A DNA stretch of 12,436 bases from contig JAQBVK010000039.1 in NCBI GenBank assembly GCA_027623585.1, positions 1 through 12,436 on the forward strand, written 5' to 3'. Positions 1 to 7,720 of the stretch are shown here, piece by piece. The stretch comes from Planctomycetota bacterium. GTDB lineage: Bacteria; Planctomycetota; UBA1135. The notes below the pieces were generated by a model. It was given only the letters and a program-made list of their open reading frames with translations. It was not told where the DNA came from and did not search any database. Position 1 is the stretch's first letter. The number at the start of each line of letters is the position of its first letter. The position numbers were made by a program, and so were the translations under genes.

Positions 1-91
1 CCCCCCGTGCCGCCTGCGGCGAGCGTCAGGGCGAACTCGGCCGGGGCAACTTCGATCTGCCCGGGGAGTAGGGGGGGGGATGCACGACCCG

Positions 92-1777
<1,686 letters not shown>

Positions 1778-1875
1778 GCGGCCAATCGGGGAGCGGAGGT
1801 GGGCGGTGCCGCCGGGGGGGGCAAACTCCGCGTCACCCGCCACTTTACGGACCGTGGAGTGGGCAAGGAGGAAAC
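1778..1875. promoter_or_regulatory. Divergent intergenic region (98 bp) between symporter and ligA operon
   Basis: This is the only non-coding DNA between two divergent starts, so it should carry promoters for both the symporter (leftward) and the three-gene ligA operon (rightward). I could not find a convincing -35/-10 pair on either strand. Visible structure is a run of eight G at 1814-1821 and a small imperfect palindrome ACGGACCGT near 1847-1855, framed by CCAC and GTGG. The regulatory role is inferred from gene orientation only. Confidence 0.4.
1865..1871 (+). promoter_or_regulatory. Shine-Dalgarno site of the DUF669-like gene
   Basis: AAGGAGG lies four bases before the ATG at 1876. It is one of the best ribosome-binding sites in the window. 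It fixes the start at 1876, rather than within the longer open frame that extends upstream into the symporter antisense. Confidence 0.8.
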
Positions 1876-2292
1876 ATGCAGATCGACTTGAGCAAAGTAG
1901 AGAACGTCGAAGACCTTAGGTCAGTGCCGCCGGGCGAGTACCCCTGCCAGATCGTGGAGGTGCGCGAGACCCGCAGCCCGTCTGGGCACCTGCGCTGGGG
2001 CCTGCGCTGGGAGGTGGAACACGGCGAATGGCAGGGCCGCACCGCCTGCTGGGATTCGCTGCACTGGTCCGAGCGTGGCATGCCCCGAGCCAAGTTCGTT
2101 CTCCAAATTCTGGGCTTCCCCGTCGAGGGCACGCTGGAATTGGAAGCACAGGAGTTGGTGGGTCGCCGCGCGCTCGTGCTGGTCCAGCCCGAGGAGCGCG
2201 AAGACCCGATCACTGGCATCCGCCGGCTGACGAATCGTGTGCCCTTTACGGGATACGCGGCGGCTTCGGAAGCGGAGCAAGCGGCTGCGTGA
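1876..2292 (+). CDS. DUF669-like small protein, probable OB-fold ssDNA-binding type
   Basis: A 138-residue protein without signal peptide or membrane segment. It resembles the DUF669 family, which is best known from phages, where members sit beside recombination genes and are thought to bind single-stranded DNA. The visible pattern is PPGEYPCQIVEVRET, a Ser-Gly turn, RWGLRWEVEHGEWQGR, an aromatic WDSLHW segment, then KFVLQILGFPVEG and ELVGRRALVLVQ, ending in NRVPFTGY and an Ala/Glu tail. This alternation of beta strands with a hydrophobic VLQILGFP helix fits an OB-like barrel. It heads a plus-strand run with the deaminase-like gene (33 bases on) and ligA, which supports a DNA-metabolism role. 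No phage genes surround it, so it looks like a resident chromosomal copy. The family call comes from pattern memory, not from a search, and binding is inferred. Confidence 0.55.
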   Translation: MQIDLSKVENVEDLRSVPPGEYPCQIVEVRETRSPSGHLRWGLRWEVEHGEWQGRTACWDSLHWSERGMPRAKFVLQILGFPVEGTLELEAQELVGRRALVLVQPEEREDPITGIRRLTNRVPFTGYAAASEAEQAAA

Positions 2293-2325
2293 CGCTGTGG
2301 GGTGTGCGGTCGCTATCCTGCGACG

Positions 2326-2724
2326 ATGGACGATCGGAACCTCGTGGCCGTCGCCGAGCAGGCCGCTGCGACCGCCAAAGTGGTGCGTGGAAGTCGCGAA
2401 GGCGCGACTGCCAAGTTCGAGGACGGGCGCGTATTCCGCGGCTGCCGGATCGAGTTCTCGGATCCTGCGCTCGACGTGGATGCAATCACCGGAGCGCTTT
2501 CCGCCGGTCGTGTGGACGGCGCACGGCGCGTGACCCGGGTCGGCCTCTACTCGCCGACCGAGGGCGGCCTCCCGACCGTCGCACCGGCCACCCTGCTGCG
2601 CCTGCGCGAGTTGGCTGCGCCGGGCTTGATGGTGATTCTGTCGGGCGGCTCGGGCCTCCGTGAGGAGCGCACCCTGCAAGATTTGCTCGCGGACGCGGGA
2701 CTCGCCGGTCCGGCGGCTTCCTGA
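2326..2724 (+). CDS. Cytidine-deaminase-like protein lacking the zinc site (pseudoenzyme)
   Basis: A 132-residue protein that follows the small homotetrameric cytidine deaminase family (Bacillus Cdd type) end to end. It has an N-terminal helix (LVAVAEQAAATAKV), then GATAKFEDGRVFRGCRIE matching the family's VGAALLxxDGKVYxGCNIE. A helix DAITGAL sits where CAERTAL belongs, a strand VTRVGLYSPT follows, then a helix ending LRELAAPGLMVILS where the PCGACRQ helix and VIVVL strand belong, and a C-terminal TLQDLLADAGL matching TVEELLPGAF. Every catalytic residue is changed: the first ligand Cys is Asp52, the proton-shuttling Glu is Ile54, and the two Cys of PCxxC are Ala86 and Thr89 in the best ungapped alignment. 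The substrate-contacting Asn of CNIE is Arg41. Fold retention with no metal site suggests a non-catalytic binding or structural role. The start ATG is at 2326. The stop TGA lies four bases before ligA, implying translational coupling. Confidence 0.7.
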   Translation: MDDRNLVAVAEQAAATAKVVRGSREGATAKFEDGRVFRGCRIEFSDPALDVDAITGALSAGRVDGARRVTRVGLYSPTEGGLPTVAPATLLRLRELAAPGLMVILSGGSGLREERTLQDLLADAGLAGPAAS

Positions 2725-2728
2725 GGCC

Positions 2729-4762
2729 ATGGAGCAGAGGGAGGAGCGCCGCCGCTACGAGCGCTTGGTCGACGAGATCCGCGCGCACGATCTTGCCTAC
2801 TACGTCGACGCGCAGCCGCGCGTTTCGGATGCCGAGTACGACCGGCTGTTCCGTGAACTGATCGAGCTCGAGTCGCGGCACGCGGACTGGATCGGGCCCG
2901 ATTCTCCGAGCCAGCGCGTTGGCGCTCCTTTACCGGAGGGCACGCGGTTCGCGCGCGTCACCCACGTGGTGCCGATGATTTCCATCGAATCCCTCTTCAC
3001 CGCGGAGGAAATCGTGGAATTTCACGCGCGCGTCCTCAAAGGTCTGGCCGGGCGCGTCGAAGAAGCCCCGGAGTACGTGTGCGAGCCCAAGTGGGACGGG
3101 ATTTCGGCGAGTCTGCTCTACGAAGACGGCTTGTTCGTGCGCGGCGTGTCGCGCGGCGACGGCGCCGCCGGCGAAGATCTCACTTCCAATCTGCGCGCGG
3201 TCGGCGGTGTGCCGTTGCGCTTGCGCGGCACTCCTCCGGCGCTCCTCGAAGTGCGCGGCGAAGTGCTGATGCGGGTCCATGACTTCGACGAGTTCAACGC
3301 GCGGCTGATTGAAGATGGCGATGCACCGTTCGCGAATCCACGCAACTCGACCGCGGGCACGCTCAAGCGGCTCGATCCGGCGATGGTGGCGGTGCGCAAG
3401 CTGCGTTTTCTCGCGTGGGAGTGCGTGCGAGTCGAAGGCGGACCGGAGTTCGCGCGCCACGCCGAGGCGATGGACGCGCTGCGCGCCTGGGGTTTTCCGG
3501 TGTCCACCGAGCGCGCGCTGGCGCGCACAGTGAAAGAGATCGTCGCTTTTCACGACGCGCTCGAGCGGCGGCGCGACGAGATCGAATACGAGATGGACGG
3601 AGTGGTTGCGAAGGTCGATCAGCTTGCGCTCCGCGCCGTCCTTGGCGCGCGCGCGCGCACCCCGCGATGGGCCTGCGCGCACAAGTTTGCGCCCCGTGAG
3701 GAAAGCACGCGGCTCCTCAGCGTCGAGATCCAGGTCGGCCGCACCGGACGCCTGACGCCGCGCGCGGTCCTGGAACCCGTGGCCCTGGGCGGCGTGACGG
3801 TGCAGCACGCGACTCTGCACAACGCGCGCTACGTGCGCGACCTGGACATTCGCATCGGTGATCGCGTGTTGGTGCGCCGCGCCGGCGACGTGATTCCGCA
3901 GGTTCTGGGGCCGATCGTGGAGGGCCGAACCGGGAATGAAGTTCCCTTCGTGATGCCGGAGTCTTGCCCGTCCTGCGGTGCCGAGGCGCTCGAACGCGGC
4001 GAGTTCCGCTACTGCCCCAATCTCGACTGCCCGGCGCAGATGCAAAGGCGCGTGCTGCATCTCGCGTCGCGCGAAGCTTTGAAAATCGAAGGCCTCGGAG
4101 AGAAGGCGGTCGCGCAGTTCGTCGAAGCGGGGTTGTTGAGCGCGGTGGAGGACGTCTTCGCGCTCGATTACGCGCGCATCGCAGAGCTGGAGCGGTGGGG
4201 TGAGAAATCAGCCACCGGTCTACGCGAGCAGGTCGAGGCGGCGCGAGCACCGGAGCTCCCACGCCTGGTGTTCGGGCTCGGCATTCCTGAAGTGGGTCTG
4301 GAAACCGCGCGCGCCTTGTGTGCACGCTGGAACACGCTCGACGCGCTGCGCTCCGCAGCCGGCGAAGAGCATGCGCTGGATGCGCTGCAAGAAGTGGAGG
4401 GGATCGGACCGGAGGTGGCGAAGTCGGTGCAGGCCTTCTTCGCCGAAGCGCGCAATCGCGCCGCGCTCGACTCGATGGCCGCGCGCGGCTTGGCCCCGCG
4501 GGCGTACGCGGCGCCGACTCCCGCCCAGGCGCGCGCGGGAATCAACGGGAAATCATTCGTGATCACCGGCAGTTTGAGTCGCCCGCGCGACGAAATCGCC
4601 GCGGAAATTCTCGCCGCAGGCGGACGGGTCACGAGCGCGATCAGCAGAGCGACCGACTATCTGGTCGCCGGCGAGAAGGCTGGCAGCAAGTTGAAGAAAG
4701 CCGAAGCGCTGGGAGTTCCGGCGCTCTCCGAAGACGAACTGCGCGCTTTGCTCGCCGGCTAG
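2729..4762 (+). CDS. ligA: NAD-dependent DNA ligase LigA
   Basis: A 677-residue NAD+-dependent DNA ligase, which seals nicks in replication and repair and releases AMP and NMN. All modules are visible in order. Domain Ia holds YYVDAQPRVSDAEYDRLF and DSPSQRVG. The adenylation domain has its nucleophile Lys121 in KWDG, then SRGDGAAGEDLTSN, FANPRNSTAGTLKRLDP and EMDGVVAKVD. The OB domain holds VGRTGRLTPRAVLEPV and RRAGDVIPQV. The zinc finger has Cys413, Cys416, Cys429 and Cys434. Helix-hairpin-helix repeats follow (IEGLGEKAV, LVFGLGIPEVG, VEGIGPEVA), and a C-terminal BRCT domain starts near residue 603 (GKSFVITGSLSRPRDE). Length and order match the usual bacterial enzyme, so it should be active. 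Trp after the catalytic Lys is a less common choice there. The ATG at 2729 follows the upstream stop by four bases, with TGAGG acting as a combined stop and weak Shine-Dalgarno. Confidence 0.98.
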   Translation: MEQREERRRYERLVDEIRAHDLAYYVDAQPRVSDAEYDRLFRELIELESRHADWIGPDSPSQRVGAPLPEGTRFARVTHVVPMISIESLFTAEEIVEFHARVLKGLAGRVEEAPEYVCEPKWDGISASLLYEDGLFVRGVSRGDGAAGEDLTSNLRAVGGVPLRLRGTPPALLEVRGEVLMRVHDFDEFNARLIEDGDAPFANPRNSTAGTLKRLDPAMVAVRKLRFLAWECVRVEGGPEFARHAEAMDALRAWGFPVSTERALARTVKEIVAFHDALERRRDEIEYEMDGVVAKVDQLALRAVLGARARTPRWACAHKFAPREESTRLLSVEIQVGRTGRLTPRAVLEPVALGGVTVQHATLHNARYVRDLDIRIGDRVLVRRAGDVIPQVLGPIVEGRTGNEVPFVMPESCPSCGAEALERGEFRYCPNLDCPAQMQRRVLHLASREALKIEGLGEKAVAQFVEAGLLSAVEDVFALDYARIAELERWGEKSATGLREQVEAARAPELPRLVFGLGIPEVGLETARALCARWNTLDALRSAAGEEHALDALQEVEGIGPEVAKSVQAFFAEARNRAALDSMAARGLAPRAYAAPTPAQARAGINGKSFVITGSLSRPRDEIAAEILAAGGRVTSAISRATDYLVAGEKAGSKLKKAEALGVPALSEDELRALLAG

Positions 4763-5496
4763 GGCTGGAGATCGAACTCCGCGACCAACGGCAGGTGATC
4801 GCTGGCGACGCGCGCGAGACTGGTGCGGCTGGCATGAATGTGCTCGTGGTGAAAGGATCCACGCCAGAAGAACTTGTCCAGCGCGCCGATCGGCGCGTCC
4901 GACGGGAAGGTCAGGATCGACGGACGGCGCCCGTGTTCGCTCCACGCATGAAACCCTGCCTGCTGGATCCCAGCCCCGAGAAACAATCGATTGCGCCAGT
5001 CGTTGGTGTCGCCGCCCACGATCACTCGATCGTTCTCACGCAGGTCGCGCAGGGTTCCGGTATTGAGCAGCCGCGCGGCTTGCTTGATCCGCTCACCTGC
5101 CGAGAGTCCAAGATGCCAGTTGAACACGTGAAGCGGCGCGCGTTGGTGCGGGATCGAGAGCCGCGTATAGAGCGCGTTGCGCTGCTTGCGCCGGCCGATC
5201 CGCAGATCGAGGTGACGGCGCTTGACGATCGGGAAACGCGAGAGCGTGGCGTTTCCGTACGAGCCCTCGCGCAAGACGTGCGCTTGAGCCCACGCCGTCC
5301 ACGGGTAGCGCGCCGCTTCGGCGAGCACGTGATCGAGGAAGAGTTTGCGTGAGCGCGGGACCCCGCGATCCACTTCCTGCAAGAGGACGACATCGGCCTG
5401 GTGATGACTCAACACCGCGGCGACTCGGTCAGGGTCGAAGCGACGATCCTGGCCGATGCAACGGTGGATGTTCCAGGAGAGCAGGCGCAGGCGCAT
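4759..5496 (-). CDS. Endonuclease/exonuclease/phosphatase family hydrolase
   Basis: A 245-residue metal-dependent phosphodiesterase-fold protein of the EEP (DNase I/exonuclease III-like) superfamily. The catalytic set is intact: SWNIH (7-11), Glu41 in LLQEVDRG, YGNATLSRFPI (80-90), His128 in NWHLGL, GGDTNDW with Asp163 and Asn165, Asp207 in ALDKFFW and the terminal Ser-Asp-His (232-234). It lacks a signal peptide, so it is probably cytoplasmic. The substrate cannot be read from the sequence: family members act on DNA, phosphoinositides, sphingomyelin or other phosphodiesters. Convergent placement against ligA makes a repair role tempting but unproven. The ATG at 5494-5496 has a weak AAGGG upstream. 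Its stop codon overlaps that of ligA within one palindromic CTAG. Confidence 0.9.
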   Translation of the reverse strand: MRLRLLSWNIHRCIGQDRRFDPDRVAAVLSHHQADVVLLQEVDRGVPRSRKLFLDHVLAEAARYPWTAWAQAHVLREGSYGNATLSRFPIVKRRHLDLRIGRRKQRNALYTRLSIPHQRAPLHVFNWHLGLSAGERIKQAARLLNTGTLRDLRENDRVIVGGDTNDWRNRLFLGAGIQQAGFHAWSEHGRRPSILTFPSDAPIGALDKFFWRGSFHHEHIHASRTSLARVASDHLPLVAEFDLQP

Positions 5497-5503
5497 GGAG
5501 CCC

Positions 5504-5521
5504 TTACGGTCCTTTACGGTC
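5504..5521 (+). repeat. Tandem TTACGGTC repeat, 10-bp period
   Basis: TTACGGTC occurs at 5504-5511 and again at 5514-5521, so the copies are one helical turn apart, in the short gap between the EEP hydrolase start and tRNA-Val. The second copy overlaps the proposed -35 element. It could be a binding site on one DNA face or simple duplication. Confidence 0.5.
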
Positions 5522-5540
5522 TGGAGGGGAGCGCTAACAT
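5513..5540 (+). promoter_or_regulatory. Candidate sigma-70-type promoter for tRNA-Val
   Basis: TTTACG (5513-5518, four of six to TTGACA) and TAACAT (5535-5540, four of six to TATAAT) are separated by 16 bases. Transcription would begin around 5546-5548, just before the mature tRNA 5' end at 5554. The position is right for a stable-RNA promoter, but the matches are moderate and the organism's own consensus is unknown. Confidence 0.45.
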
Positions 5541-5553
5541 ATCCGCCCTTCCA

Positions 5554-5629
5554 GGGCCGTTAACTCAGTGGCTAGAGTGCCACCTTCACACGGTGGAAGT
5601 CGCAGGTTCAAATCCTGCACGGCCCACCA
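5554..5629 (+). tRNA. tRNA-Val (anticodon CAC)
   Basis: A complete 76-base tRNA with every stem perfectly paired. The acceptor is GGGCCGT (5554-5560) with ACGGCCC (5619-5625). The D stem is ACTC (5563-5566) with GAGT (5575-5578). The anticodon stem is CCACC (5580-5584) with GGTGG (5592-5596). The T arm is GCAGG-TTCAAAT-CCTGC (5602-5618). The loop TTCACAC places anticodon CAC at 5587-5589, which reads the valine codon GUG. Discriminator A5626 is followed by an encoded CCA (5627-5629). A short T5 run lies at 5635-5639 without a hairpin of its own. The 3' end overlaps the oppositely oriented heptosyltransferase gene. Confidence 0.97.
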
Positions 5630-6657
5630 ACACCTTTTTGGAGCGCTCGGCCGACTGCCGTTGCGACCTCGTCCGGCGGCAGCCCATTCATGCAGGGATG
5701 GTCCGGCAGCGGGCATTGCTTGAGGTGGCAGGTGAGACAGGGCAGGCTCTCGCGCCTCAAGATCACGGTGCGTTCGAGCGCGTGCGCGCTCCAGGCCGGG
5801 TGCGTGGGACCGTAGATCACGGCTTGTGGCACGCCAAGCGCAGCGGCCATGTGGCGGGCACCGTTGTCCATCGCGAGCAGCGCCGAGCACGCCGCGATCG
5901 CGCTCTTCGCCGTGCCGAGGTCTCCGCAGATCACTTCGGAAGCGCCGACCCCTTGCGCGAGCGTTGCTGCGGCAAGCCGTTCGAGGCGCGGACGCTCGTG
6001 CGGCGCGCCGAACCAGGCGGCTCCGAGTCCGTGCTCCTGACAAATTCGGGCGACGGCGATCGCCAGGGAGGCGTCGGGGTAGAGCTTGGACGGACCGAAC
6101 GCTGCCCCTGGGGCGATGCCAAGCCAAGGACCGCCTCGACTCAGGGCTTCCGGAGCGGCGCGCGTGACGACGAGGCGAGCCGCAGGCAGAGCGCCGACGG
6201 GCGGTCGCGCGAGGCCGAGGAGCGGCAGGAAATCCGCATAAAGCTCGGTCATGGGCGCGGGGCCGGGAATCGGCGCGAGCCGCGCAGTCAGCAGGAGGCC
6301 GCGGCCTTGGCCGCGCCTCCCCAAGCGTTGCGGGATGCGCGCGCGCCAGGCGGCGAGTGCGGAAGACCAGGAATTGGGAAGGATCAGAACGGCGTCCGCT
6401 GCGGCGGCGCGAAGGATCGCCGCCTGACGTCCGACGGCGCCGAGCCCGCTGCGCGCACCGCGTGGGATCGGCAGGAACTCGTCGAGGCCAGGATGCGCTT
6501 CGAGCAGCGGAGCGTAGACTTCCGCACCCGCAGCGATGATGCGAGCTTCGGGGAGCGAAGCGCGCAACAGTTCCAGCAATGGCGTCGCCATCACGACGTC
6601 GCCGAGCGGATTCGGCAGACGCAGCAACACGGCGCGCGGACGGCTGCTCGCGTTCAC
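5608..6657 (-). CDS. Glycosyltransferase family 9 (WaaF-like heptosyltransferase)
   Basis: A 349-residue GT9 enzyme of the ADP-heptose:LPS heptosyltransferase family, which adds heptose to the LPS inner core at the cytoplasmic face. The N-terminal Rossmann domain begins LLRLPNPLGDVVMATPLLE. The second domain has GPWLGIAPGAAFGPSKLYP, then AMDNGARHMAAALG and AVIYGPTHPAW, and the cysteine cluster CLTCHLKQCPLPDHPCM followed by LPPDEV, all typical of the WaaF branch. The usual Asp-Ser of the NDSG motif reads Asp-Asn here. The start is GTG at 6655-6657. An ATG a few bases upstream is out of frame, and no good Shine-Dalgarno is seen. It is divergent from the next operon with only 21 bases between starts. 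The last residues (GPCRI) and stop are read from the opposite strand of tRNA-Val, a 22-base overlap. The acceptor and sugar are not certain. Confidence 0.88.
   Translation of the reverse strand: MNASSRPRAVLLRLPNPLGDVVMATPLLELLRASLPEARIIAAGAEVYAPLLEAHPGLDEFLPIPRGARSGLGAVGRQAAILRAAAADAVLILPNSWSSALAAWRARIPQRLGRRGQGRGLLLTARLAPIPGPAPMTELYADFLPLLGLARPPVGALPAARLVVTRAAPEALSRGGPWLGIAPGAAFGPSKLYPDASLAIAVARICQEHGLGAAWFGAPHERPRLERLAAATLAQGVGASEVICGDLGTAKSAIAACSALLAMDNGARHMAAALGVPQAVIYGPTHPAWSAHALERTVILRRESLPCLTCHLKQCPLPDHPCMNGLPPDEVATAVGRALQKGVGGPCRI
6294..6320. repeat. Strong GC inverted repeat inside the heptosyltransferase gene
   Basis: GGAGG (6294-6298) pairs with CCTCC (6316-6320) and CGCGGCC (6300-6306) with GGCCGCG (6309-6315). 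One C is bulged and only TT lies at the centre, giving a 12-pair hairpin. It falls in the codons for GRRGQGRGLLL. It has no T run, so it is not a clear terminator. Confidence 0.45.
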
Positions 6658-6678
6658 AGATGGCTAGCATAGGAGCCG

Positions 6679-7695
6679 GTGGAAGAGGAAGGCATTGACG
6701 TCGAGGAGTTGCGCGAGGGCTTCGCCGGATTGCGCATCGCGGTGATCGGGGCACGGCGCGCCCGTAACGGCACCGGTCCGTTCCTGGCGCGTCAAGCCAC
6801 GCAGTTGGGCGCAAAATTGGTGGCGGTGGTCGGCACGCGGCCGGAGAGCGCCCGCCTCGCCGCGGAAGAGTTGGCCGCCGAAGGCGTGCGCGTAGCAGCA
6901 TTCACGGAGGCAGACGATCTGTTCGCCGAAGCCGCGCCCAACGTGGTGCTGATCGCTTCACCTTCCTCGACGCACCGGCCTTGGCTGCACGTGGCCTTGG
7001 AGGCTCACGCGCACGTGCTGTGTGAAAAGCCCTTGAATGCGGGAGGCACGGCGGAGACGGGCGGATTGGTGCAGGAATTCGCCGCCGCCGGCCTCGTGCT
7101 CGCCGAGAACTGTCAGTGGCCCTTCACGATGCCCGCTTTTCTCGAGTTGCATCCAGGCTTCGAGTTGCCGCGCGCGAAAGCCTTCCGCATGCTGATGGCG
7201 CCGCAGCAACGCGGCTTGGAGCGTTGGTCGGAAGTGCTCTCTCATCCGCTCTCCTTGCTGCAGGCGGTCGCGCCCGGGCCGGCTGAGTTGAGCGCGATTC
7301 GGTTTGCCGAACGCGACCCCGAAGCGGCCGACGCTCGACTCGACTTTCGATTCAAGACGCACGAAGTCGATTGGGCTTGCGAGGTCGTCGCAGAAGATCT
7401 TGGACTCGTGCCGCGGCCGGCGGAGTACGCCTTCGACGAAGCCCTTTGCCGCCGCCGGGTCTCCCCGAAGGATTACCGCATTCGTTTCGAGGCGCAGGTG
7501 CCTGCGCCTGGCAAGCGTTCGCGGGCTGCCCAGATCGGCGATCCGATGCAGGCTTGTCTCGAGGATTTCTTGCTGCGGGTGGTCCGAGCGAATCGGAGCT
7601 TGTCTGCTCCCATGGACGAGGCGTTGGTGCGGCGCCAGGCTTTGCTTGCCGTATTGCTCGACGCCTGGCGCGCGCAATGCGGTCACCCGCGCTAA
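6679..7695 (+). CDS. Gfo/Idh/MocA family oxidoreductase
   Basis: A 338-residue NAD(P)-dependent oxidoreductase-like protein. The family acts mostly on sugars, inositols and nucleotide sugars. An N-terminal Rossmann fold begins LRIAVIG near residue 18, with second strand AKLVAVVGTRPESA, then VVLIASPSSTHRPW and the signature CEKPL with Glu116-Lys117-Pro118. The glycine-rich loop is unusual: GARRARNGTGPFLARQ replaces the simple GxGxxG and puts extra basic residues after the first Gly. The C-terminal half (ENCQWPFTMPAFLELH onward) does not show the textbook family pattern beyond the predicted alpha/beta layout. The start is GTG at 6679, with AGGAG at 6671-6675 only three bases away. It begins a four-gene plus-strand operon and is followed after 25 bases by the radical SAM gene. 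The substrate is unknown, and a sugar-like molecule is inferred from family and neighbours. Confidence 0.82.
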   Translation: MEEEGIDVEELREGFAGLRIAVIGARRARNGTGPFLARQATQLGAKLVAVVGTRPESARLAAEELAAEGVRVAAFTEADDLFAEAAPNVVLIASPSSTHRPWLHVALEAHAHVLCEKPLNAGGTAETGGLVQEFAAAGLVLAENCQWPFTMPAFLELHPGFELPRAKAFRMLMAPQQRGLERWSEVLSHPLSLLQAVAPGPAELSAIRFAERDPEAADARLDFRFKTHEVDWACEVVAEDLGLVPRPAEYAFDEALCRRRVSPKDYRIRFEAQVPAPGKRSRAAQIGDPMQACLEDFLLRVVRANRSLSAPMDEALVRRQALLAVLLDAWRAQCGHPR

Positions 7696-7720
7696 GGCAG
7701 CGCAGCCCTAACCTAGAGTG

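Noticed and set aside
3..71. An open frame on the plus strand ending with TAG at 69-71 (last residues RGNFDLPGE), which could be the C-terminus of a gene to the left.
   Set aside because: Only 22 codons are visible, other frames here are also open on both strands, and no family can be recognised. Too little evidence to annotate.
3646..3660. Alternating GCGCGC tract as a possible Z-DNA or regulatory element.
   Set aside because: Such tracts recur throughout the coding regions because of codon preference for GCG and CGC, and this one is inside ligA.
2930..4060. A 376-codon minus-strand open frame inside ligA.
   Set aside because: LigA motifs are complete on the other strand. The antisense product is His/Arg/Ala-rich with no domain pattern.
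5631..5640. T5 run after tRNA-Val as an intrinsic terminator.
   Set aside because: No separate stem precedes it apart from the tRNA itself, and the run is short and lies within the opposing coding sequence.
5401..6672. A 423-codon plus-strand open frame running through tRNA-Val and opposite the heptosyltransferase.
   Set aside because: It crosses a perfect tRNA, has no recognisable domain and an Arg/Gly/Ala-rich composition, and is the shadow of a gene with clear GT9 motifs.
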